A stretch of 64,000 nucleotides of DNA from Candidatus Iainarchaeum sp. (GTDB lineage: Archaea > Iainarchaeota > Iainarchaeia > Iainarchaeales > GCA-2688035): contig JAFCCL010000006.1 of NCBI GenBank assembly GCA_017610205.1, positions 58,553 through 122,552 on the forward strand. The letters run 5' to 3'. This document shows, in pieces, positions 57,489 to 64,000 of the stretch (position 1 is the first letter of the stretch; each line of letters begins with the position of its first letter). A program made the position numbers and the translations under genes. The notes under the pieces are model-generated. The model had not been told where the DNA came from. It was given only the letters and a program-made list of their open reading frames with translations, and searched no databases.

Positions 57489-58099
57489 TTTGATGCCCTG
57501 AACACAAGGTCTCTGAGTTTTTTGTCACTTATTTCAGAAATGTTTGGCTTACTCTTTTTTTCAACAGGCTTTATTTTGTCAAGCCTTTGCTTTAAAGCTG
57601 CCATTTCAAGCCTTGTATTTTGTTTGAATTCAGAAAGGCTGTTGAGCTTTTGATTAAAATCTGCAGTATTGATTTTTTGAGAAATTGAACCGTTTTCATT
57701 GAGCTTTAGCAAAAGCTGTTCAAGCCTTGTAATTCGCTTGTTAAGATATTCCACTCGCTCTATTTGAGTTGCTTCTTCTAAAGGCATTGGTTTGACAACA
57801 GGCAAACTTCCTGCATATTTTGACCTCACAACAAGAGCTCTTTGCCCAGTTCCAGTAATTTCTCCTGTTTCCGAAAAATCATACTTTTGCTGAACTGCCT
57901 CCTGAACAGGCCGCATGGTTTCCTGAACAATTGGAAGCTCTTCCTGAACATATTGCCGGCTTTCCAAACCTGTTTCAACGCCATTAATTTCCTGCTGTTT
58001 TGCCATTGCTTTCAGCCTTTTTGGATCTGTAAGGCTTAAAAACGCATTTCCCATAAAAAGGGCAAGAATAAGCACACTTAAGAAAATTGTAGCAATCAT
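57485..58099 (-). CDS. Single-TM protein with coiled coil
   Basis: N-terminal TM MIATIFLSVLILALFMGNAFL; C-terminal heptads. Confidence 0.5.
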   Translation of the reverse strand: MIATIFLSVLILALFMGNAFLSLTDPKRLKAMAKQQEINGVETGLESRQYVQEELPIVQETMRPVQEAVQQKYDFSETGEITGTGQRALVVRSKYAGSLPVVKPMPLEEATQIERVEYLNKRITRLEQLLLKLNENGSISQKINTADFNQKLNSLSEFKQNTRLEMAALKQRLDKIKPVEKKSKPNISEISDKKLRDLVFRASN

Positions 58100-58247
58100 T
58101 TTTCCCCAACCAAAAGAAATTGTAATTGCTTGTTTTTTTAACCCTTTGCAGGCAACGCCTAATCAAAGGGCGTTGTTTAAAAACTCCTGGCAAATGATTA
58201 TTTCTGCACTTTTGTTTAAAAACTCTTTTAAGAGCTTATTTTTATGA

Positions 58248-58550
58248 ATGGCTGTCAAAGCAGAAGAAATACCTAACATTGAAACTTTGTTAAAAGAAGC
58301 CAAATGGCTTGAAGGTAAGACCCTTGCACAAGTTGCAGAAAATATAAAGGAAAGCGATGAGGATTCAAGGGTTAAAACAAAAGGTCATGTCGGTTATGTC
58401 ATAGAACAGGGTTTTTTGGCATACCAAAAAAACTGTGGTGCCAAACCAGATATAGAGCATTTGGGTGTGGAAATAAAGACCTGTCCCTTGAAATACAACA
58501 AGGCTAAAACTAGGCTTTCGGTGAAAAATATCACAAGCGAAGCAATGTAG
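58248..58550 (+). pseudogene. N-terminal fragment of MutH/Sau3AI-like endonuclease
   Basis: VKTKGHVGYVIEQGFLAYQKNCGAKPDIEHLGVEIKTCPLKYNKAKTRLSVKN is the MutH/Sau3AI core (E..., D-x6-E-x-K); ends abruptly at junction. Confidence 0.7.
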
Positions 58551-58750
58551 AAACAACCTTTCACATGATTAAACAAAAATTTGGCTCTGATTTAATGACA
58601 AAAAACCACCTTGCAAATGTAAATGAAATACTATGCAAGGTACTTTGCCATAACCTGTGCTGCCTGATATCAGCATACTATGAATTAAATGTAGAAACGA
58701 GTTTTTGCACACAGGTGCCAGAAAAGGTCAAGGAGGTGTTAGTGTACTGA
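58529..58750 (+). mobile_element. C-terminal remnant of IS transposase
   Basis: Frame from 58529: YHKRSNVETTFHMIKQKFGSDLMTKNHLANVNEILCKVLCHNLCCLISAYYELNVETSF. Confidence 0.8.
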
Positions 58751-58841
58751 CTTTTTAAACAAAGCCTAATCAAAGCAAAAGCTTATTAAGAATTACTTGG
58801 GGTAAAAATAGTTTAGGACTGCTTTTTTTGCAGGAAGTTTT

Positions 58842-60158
58842 TTGGTGAAAAATTTGGAACAGGAAAGGAAAACAGAGAAAAAGGAAACCGTGCAGAAAAG
58901 CACGGAAAATGTTGTTAAAAGCTCAAATGTCGAAGCTAAAAAGGCAGGTGTTAATACTGCTGAAAAAAGCAATGTTAAAGCAAAAGCAAAAAATGCAGAA
59001 AAGAAAAATTTCGTTGCCTTTTTTGAAAAAAACACTTGGCTTATTGCAGGAATTGCATGCATTGCAATTATTGCCTTACTAGTCGTGTCTATTGGAACTC
59101 CTGAAACTGCAAACGTTAACGATTTTCAGAACACAGGAAGCAATGCTGAAAGCGTTATCAAAATGATTATAGTTTCAAGCAACAGATGCGCAGGATGCGA
59201 AGAAGCCAATTCTTTTGAGGTTCTTTTTAGTGCAGAAGGAATAAGATACAATGTTCAAACAATTGAAGAAAGCACAATTGACGGCCAAAGCCTTATTCAG
59301 GCACTTGGAATAAAAAAGCTCCCTGCATATGTAATTGAAGAAGAGAGCATTGGAAGCGATGCAACAGTTACAACATCTGCCGGAGAATTTATACCACTTA
59401 AGAAACTGCTTCAAATTTACGTAGGACAGGGAAAGGGAACTTACAATGAAGGAATTTTTCAGTTTCCAGAAATGGACTTGGATGAGATTACCAGACCAAA
59501 GATTCTTTTAGAGGAACCATGCGGAAATGCAGAAAATATAAACATACAGCTTTTTGCCGACCCATACGATCCAAACAGCATTAGAAGAAGTATGGATGTT
59601 CAAAATTTTGTTGAAATTCTTAAAGGACTAGACGATGTAAATGTTTCATTTGGTTACAATTATTTACCAACCTACAGCAGGTTGCTTGAAACCTATTGGA
59701 TAAGTCAGTTTGGAGGAAGTCAAGAGGTTGTAAGGGAAAACATAGAGGGAGCTGCACGTTATTTGGTGTGTGCAAACAGGGAATTTGAACTTAAAAATTT
59801 TAACAAGCTGCAGCAGGAAATGTATGCTTTATACTGTGATTTGAATGCAGCGGAAATGCCACATTATGGTGCCGAACAGCTTTCAAAATGCATTGACAGT
59901 AACCATTTCAATTCATTTATTACAGCCGACGAGCTTAAGGAACTTGAAAGAAAGGCAATGCTTTACGACGGCATAAAACTCAGCCAATGCCTTTTTACTG
60001 TTGAAAACACAAGGTTTCCTGCAAGCATTGAACTTGCAAAAAAAGTAGGAATCATTAGAACTCCAACTGTTTTGATAAACTGCCAGTATGAAGTTCGCAT
60101 AGAACACATGGGTAAAGCAGTTTGCAGAATAAACAACAACCTGCCTGTTTGCAACTAG
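58842..60158 (+). CDS. Membrane-anchored thioredoxin/DsbA-like protein
   Basis: TM helix; MIIVSSNRCAGCEEANSFEVLFSAEGI; later KVGIIRTPTVLINCQYEV. Confidence 0.6.
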   Translation: MVKNLEQERKTEKKETVQKSTENVVKSSNVEAKKAGVNTAEKSNVKAKAKNAEKKNFVAFFEKNTWLIAGIACIAIIALLVVSIGTPETANVNDFQNTGSNAESVIKMIIVSSNRCAGCEEANSFEVLFSAEGIRYNVQTIEESTIDGQSLIQALGIKKLPAYVIEEESIGSDATVTTSAGEFIPLKKLLQIYVGQGKGTYNEGIFQFPEMDLDEITRPKILLEEPCGNAENINIQLFADPYDPNSIRRSMDVQNFVEILKGLDDVNVSFGYNYLPTYSRLLETYWISQFGGSQEVVRENIEGAARYLVCANREFELKNFNKLQQEMYALYCDLNAAEMPHYGAEQLSKCIDSNHFNSFITADELKELERKAMLYDGIKLSQCLFTVENTRFPASIELAKKVGIIRTPTVLINCQYEVRIEHMGKAVCRINNNLPVCN

Positions 60159-60182
60159 GGTTTGAAAAGAAGGCGTTTTTGC

Positions 60183-60776
60183 ATGCCGACTGTTTTTTTT
60201 AAAGAAGCAAAACTTGTTGTTCTTTCAAATGTTTATTGCCCAAGTGAAGACAGCTTTCTTTTGGCAGAAAATGTTAAAGTAAAAATTAATGCAAGCATGT
60301 TGGATATTGGAACAGGTTCAGGAATTCAGGGAATAAATGCCGCAATGCAGGGTGCTGGAAAAATTATAAGCACAGATATTAATGAAAGAGCATTGCAAAA
60401 TGCAAAGAAAAATGCCAAGGCAATTGGGTTTGGCAAAAAAATTGAATTCAGAAAAGGAAGCCTTTTTGATTGTCTAAAAAAAGAAGAAACATTTGATGCA
60501 ATTGTGTTTAACCCGCCCTACGTTATTTCGGATGAAAAAAAATACGCCGACATTGACGGCGGAGTTAAGGGAAGAGAGGTTTTGGACAAATTTTTGAAAG
60601 GGTTTGCAACGCATTTGAAAAAAGAAGGAAAATGTTTTTTCCTGCAAAGCAGCCTAAATGGACAGCTTGAAACAGTTGAAATTTTGAAAAAACAAGGGTT
60701 TGAAGCAGAAATTTTATCAAGAAAAAGGCTATTTTTTGAAGAATTGCTTGTTTTTAGAACATTTAAAGCCCTCTGA
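60183..60776 (+). CDS. HemK/PrmC-type methyltransferase
   Basis: YCPSEDSFLLAENV...MLDIGTGSGIQGINAA...VFNPPYVISDE. Confidence 0.88.
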   Translation: MPTVFFKEAKLVVLSNVYCPSEDSFLLAENVKVKINASMLDIGTGSGIQGINAAMQGAGKIISTDINERALQNAKKNAKAIGFGKKIEFRKGSLFDCLKKEETFDAIVFNPPYVISDEKKYADIDGGVKGREVLDKFLKGFATHLKKEGKCFFLQSSLNGQLETVEILKKQGFEAEILSRKRLFFEELLVFRTFKAL

Positions 60777-60812
60777 ATAGATTTTAATTTGTTTTCAGGC
60801 TTAGGTTATTGC

Positions 60813-61706
60813 ATGCCGTCAAATGTTTCCTTCGAATATGAAAACGCAGTGAGTGAATACCAGCAGGCTAATTCTCCAGAGGCAAAGCTTGCCGCCTTGA
60901 TTAAAATGAAGAGTGCTGCTCCAAGCCACAAAGGCGGAGAGAATTTAAGAAAAGACATCAGCAAAAAGATTTCGTTGTTAAAAAAAAGTATTGACAAGAA
61001 AAAAAAGATTGAGAAAAAAAAAGGAAGCAAAGAAAGCATTGCGGTTAGAAAAGAGGGACTTGGACAAATTGTTTTGGTTGGATTGCCAAATTCCGGAAAA
61101 AGCACTTTGCTGAATACGCTTACAGGAGTTGACACAAAAGTAGCACCATATCCTTTTACAACAAAAAAACCAGTTGTTGGAATGATGGATTATTTTGGAG
61201 GAAAGGTACAAATTGTTGAATTGCCTGCAATTGTTAAAGGAAGCAGCAGTGGAAAAGCAGACGGTCTACAGGTTCTTTCAATTGCAAGAAATTCAGACGC
61301 CATTATTTTGGTTGCTTTAGGAAAAGAACAGGAAAAAGCTGTTGCAGAAGAACTTTTAAAAAGTGGAATTTGTCTTGACAAAAAGCAGGATGGGAAAGAA
61401 TTTAAAAAAAGCCTTTCAATTAATGCATTTGAAAAACATGATTTGGAAAAATTAAGAGAAAAAATTTTCAGTCTGCTTGACAAAGTGCTTGTTTATACAA
61501 AAAAACCAGGAAGCAAAGCAGACTATGACTTGCCACTGGGACTGCCACTGCATTCAACTGTAAAAGATGTTGCAAGACAGTTGCACAAAGACTTTGAAAA
61601 AAAACTCAAATTTGCAAGAGTTTGGGGCAGTGCAAAATTCCCAGGGCAAAGGGTTTCAAAAGAATACAAGCTTAAAAACAAGGACATTGTTGAAATCTGT
61701 GCATAA
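60813..61706 (+). CDS. Drg/Obg-family GTPase with TGS domain
   Basis: IVLVGLPNSGKSTLLNTLTG, PYPFTTKKPVVGMMDY, C-terminal SKEYKLKNKDIVEI TGS. Confidence 0.9.
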   Translation: MPSNVSFEYENAVSEYQQANSPEAKLAALIKMKSAAPSHKGGENLRKDISKKISLLKKSIDKKKKIEKKKGSKESIAVRKEGLGQIVLVGLPNSGKSTLLNTLTGVDTKVAPYPFTTKKPVVGMMDYFGGKVQIVELPAIVKGSSSGKADGLQVLSIARNSDAIILVALGKEQEKAVAEELLKSGICLDKKQDGKEFKKSLSINAFEKHDLEKLREKIFSLLDKVLVYTKKPGSKADYDLPLGLPLHSTVKDVARQLHKDFEKKLKFARVWGSAKFPGQRVSKEYKLKNKDIVEICA

Positions 61707-61763
61707 GAAAACAACAGCAATTTGTTCAGCAGATTTTTATTCAGCAGGATTTTCTTCAACAAC

Positions 61764-62654
61764 CTATTCTTCAACAGGCTTTTCTTCAACAGGCTTTTCA
61801 AGCTTTTTTGAAGAACCTGAATCCCTCATTCTTGAAATAACTGCAACTGCAATAAGGAGGATTATTATTCCGCCTATTAGGTAAAGAATTGTTTGCCTGT
61901 TTTGAATTTCAACAGCAAAATATTTTTCAATCACGTGAGTTCCTTTGGAATCTTCAAAAACCACCTGCATTAACAGAGGAATTTTTCCGCTTACTTCAGG
62001 GTTTGCCACAAATAAAAATTCTTTTGCTTTATAGCCTTCGCCTGGATCAAGCGATGTTACAGTAACAACGCCTGCATTGGTTTCAAGCCCTTTAAAAACA
62101 ATTAGTTCTGCTTTTATGTTTTGAATCGGTTCTGTTCCCGCATTTTTAAGAGAAAGGGAAACTGAGCCTTCGCCGCCTGTGTCAAGAGCTGTTTTTGAAA
62201 GACTGGCGTTTATTTCCAGAGGATTTTCTTCAACCAGTACATAGGTTGCGCTTAGATTTGTGTATTCACCTATTCCGTAATCAACGTAAACAAAAAGATT
62301 GTTTGTGCTAAACTCTGTTGGCTTAAGTGTTACAAGCAACGATTCTTTTTCATGGGGTTCTATTAATTCAATTGTGGTTGCAAACATTGTTTTTTCCAAA
62401 CCATGGTCAATTAGTTTAAGACTTTCACCAACCGAAATTTTGAGCATTATGTTGCTTACAGGAATTTCCGAATCATTAAAAACCTCAATTTCATACTGAC
62501 CTGTTTCATCAATATAAAGGGATAAAGCAGGAATTCCAGGCTCTTTTGGAGAAATGTTGGCTAAAAGACTTGCATTGGCTGTTGAAAAAAGCAAAATTAG
62601 TGCAAAAGCCAGCAAAATGCAATTCTTTCCGGGTATTTTATTCATTCCAATCAT
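61764..62654 (-). CDS. Secreted/anchored CARDB/NEW3-like surface protein
   Basis: Signal peptide, GGEGSVSLSLKNAGTEPIQNIKAEL, C-terminal TM, KPVEE repeat tail. Confidence 0.6.
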   Translation of the reverse strand: MIGMNKIPGKNCILLAFALILLFSTANASLLANISPKEPGIPALSLYIDETGQYEIEVFNDSEIPVSNIMLKISVGESLKLIDHGLEKTMFATTIELIEPHEKESLLVTLKPTEFSTNNLFVYVDYGIGEYTNLSATYVLVEENPLEINASLSKTALDTGGEGSVSLSLKNAGTEPIQNIKAELIVFKGLETNAGVVTVTSLDPGEGYKAKEFLFVANPEVSGKIPLLMQVVFEDSKGTHVIEKYFAVEIQNRQTILYLIGGIIILLIAVAVISRMRDSGSSKKLEKPVEEKPVEE

Positions 62655-63987
62655 TTAATTCACCATCTTCTTTTTCCCCGGAAACAAGCCCTGAAATTTT
62701 TTCCCTGTTTTTCAAGGCATAGATAATTATTAGTGCAATTATTAATAAAACAACACCGGTAAAAAGCAAATCTGTATCAAAAGGCGGATCTGGCTCTTGG
62801 AGTCCGTCAGAATAAACTTTTAATGCATAATTTTTTGAACTTGAGGCATTGCTTTCAGATTGTTCAAAAGAACCTGCTTGATAAAATCCTTTTGCCTTGT
62901 CCCAGTCCTCTTTTGCATTTGTCAAATCCGCCTGATTATTCCACATGAAAAAATAGTCCTCGTTTAAGAGAAGTGTTATAAGCTGTTCAAGCGAAGCCTG
63001 TCCTGTTTTTTCCAAAATCTCAGAATCTGTTCCGTAAAGAGCCTGCATTGCATTGTTTCTTCGCTCCCTTGTTGAAAGGTCTGCTGAAAGGGCATCAACA
63101 TTTGATTGGGTGTTTATGAAAATTTGGTTAAGCCTTTCTTTTAAACTAACAAGAAAATTGGTTTTTGAATTGAATTTTTGGATGCTGTTTGGAAGATTAG
63201 CCAAAGCATTCAGGCCCTGCTTTGTTTCCAACGGCAAATCTGTCGATGCAATTGCCTGCCTCAATTCCTCAAGTTTTTCAAAATAAGAAGGCTGTTTTTC
63301 ATCAGGGTCGTGAATTAAAAGGATTTTCAATTCACTAATCATATCAAAGTCTTGGTCGATCATTTCTTTAAATTCTTTAAGTAAATTTGTGTCTGGATTA
63401 CTTTCAAATCTTGTTTGGAAAGAAGACGTTTCAAGCAACGAGTCACTTAGAGCATCAACAATGTCACGCATTTCGTCAAGCCTTAAGATTAACGAGTCTA
63501 TATCTTGCTGCAGATCCGGAAAATCTTTAAGTTCAGACTTAACCGTGATTAAATCAGTTTTTTCGTTTTTTAAATCAGCGTTGAGTTGCAAAAAATCGCT
63601 CACGCTTGCCGCGTCAAAAAGCCACAAGTTTAGATAAAGCAGTCTGGCTTGTTCAGCAACATCAGTCTTCAAATCAACATAATTCCATAGAAAGTAAGCT
63701 GTCTTAATCAGGTTGCGCCTTGCAATTATTGAATCAGGCAAGACAGGATTTGTTCTGTCAAGAATCGGAATGAAACTAGTAACGCTATCTCCATTGGGAA
63801 CCATTATAACCCAATAAGCTTTTCCAGAATCGATTATCTTTACAACTTGGAGAGTATCCAAAGATTCACTGCTGTAAAAGAAATTATTTTGCTTTGTTGC
63901 AAAATTTATGGCATCCTGTGCACTTATTGCAAAAGCCTGCGAACACAAAAAAAGCAAAGCTAATGCTATCAAAAACCTTTTGACCAT
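62638..63987 (-). CDS. Secreted protein with long helical domain and C-terminal TM
   Basis: Signal peptide MVKRFLIALALLFLCSQAFA; helical; TM LLFTGVVLLIIALIIIYAL; overlaps 61764..62654 gene. Confidence 0.55.
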   Translation of the reverse strand: MVKRFLIALALLFLCSQAFAISAQDAINFATKQNNFFYSSESLDTLQVVKIIDSGKAYWVIMVPNGDSVTSFIPILDRTNPVLPDSIIARRNLIKTAYFLWNYVDLKTDVAEQARLLYLNLWLFDAASVSDFLQLNADLKNEKTDLITVKSELKDFPDLQQDIDSLILRLDEMRDIVDALSDSLLETSSFQTRFESNPDTNLLKEFKEMIDQDFDMISELKILLIHDPDEKQPSYFEKLEELRQAIASTDLPLETKQGLNALANLPNSIQKFNSKTNFLVSLKERLNQIFINTQSNVDALSADLSTRERRNNAMQALYGTDSEILEKTGQASLEQLITLLLNEDYFFMWNNQADLTNAKEDWDKAKGFYQAGSFEQSESNASSSKNYALKVYSDGLQEPDPPFDTDLLFTGVVLLIIALIIIYALKNREKISGLVSGEKEDGELNDWNE

Positions 63988-64000
63988 TGAATAGTAATAA

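Noticed and set aside
61737-61766. Pyrrolysine/stop-codon readthrough at the TAG
   Set aside because: No PylT/PylS or PYLIS evidence in the window and the downstream extension is only 8 codons.
61767-61884. Plus-strand Ser/Thr-rich ORF (part of 61567..61884)
   Set aside because: Antisense to the KPVEE repeat tail; no SD or family signal.

Overview
AT-rich, gene-dense archaeal chromosomal window, most likely from a DPANN-type archaeon. Lineage is inferred from gene content and was not tested by phylogeny. Core archaeal genes include TBP, Alba, thermosome, Sec61-beta (missed by the ORF track), deoxyhypusine synthase, IleRS, class III signal-peptide pilin/TadC genes, a Drg/Obg GTPase, a polyprenyl synthase and a HerA-like ATPase. 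Three tRNA genes (Ile-UAU, Val-CAC, Leu-UAG) and one well-formed C/D-box sRNA are readable directly, with a second probable C/D sRNA. The main signals for follow-up are: (1) a sigma-70-like protein (11253-12161) in a minus-strand run with a basic protein of unknown function and a RIO/Bud32-like kinase, beside a divergent histone-fold-like protein; (2) about seven toxin-antitoxin-like modules, several bounded by direct repeats. Some of those repeats are fragments of small RNA genes (C/D sRNA or tRNA-Leu) with the intact RNA gene at one edge, which suggests integrase-style capture of small cassettes; (3) tRNA-Ile(UAU) directly upstream of ileS, preceded by a GC-rich structured element; (4) a membrane domain fused to an AdoMet-decarboxylase-like domain next to deoxyhypusine synthase; (5) an intein in the P-loop of the HerA-like ATPase; (6) a MutH/Sau3AI-like endonuclease truncated by a transposase remnant; (7) helically phased TCATGA operators at an HTH gene. 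All family assignments are from reading motifs by eye; no database searches were run.
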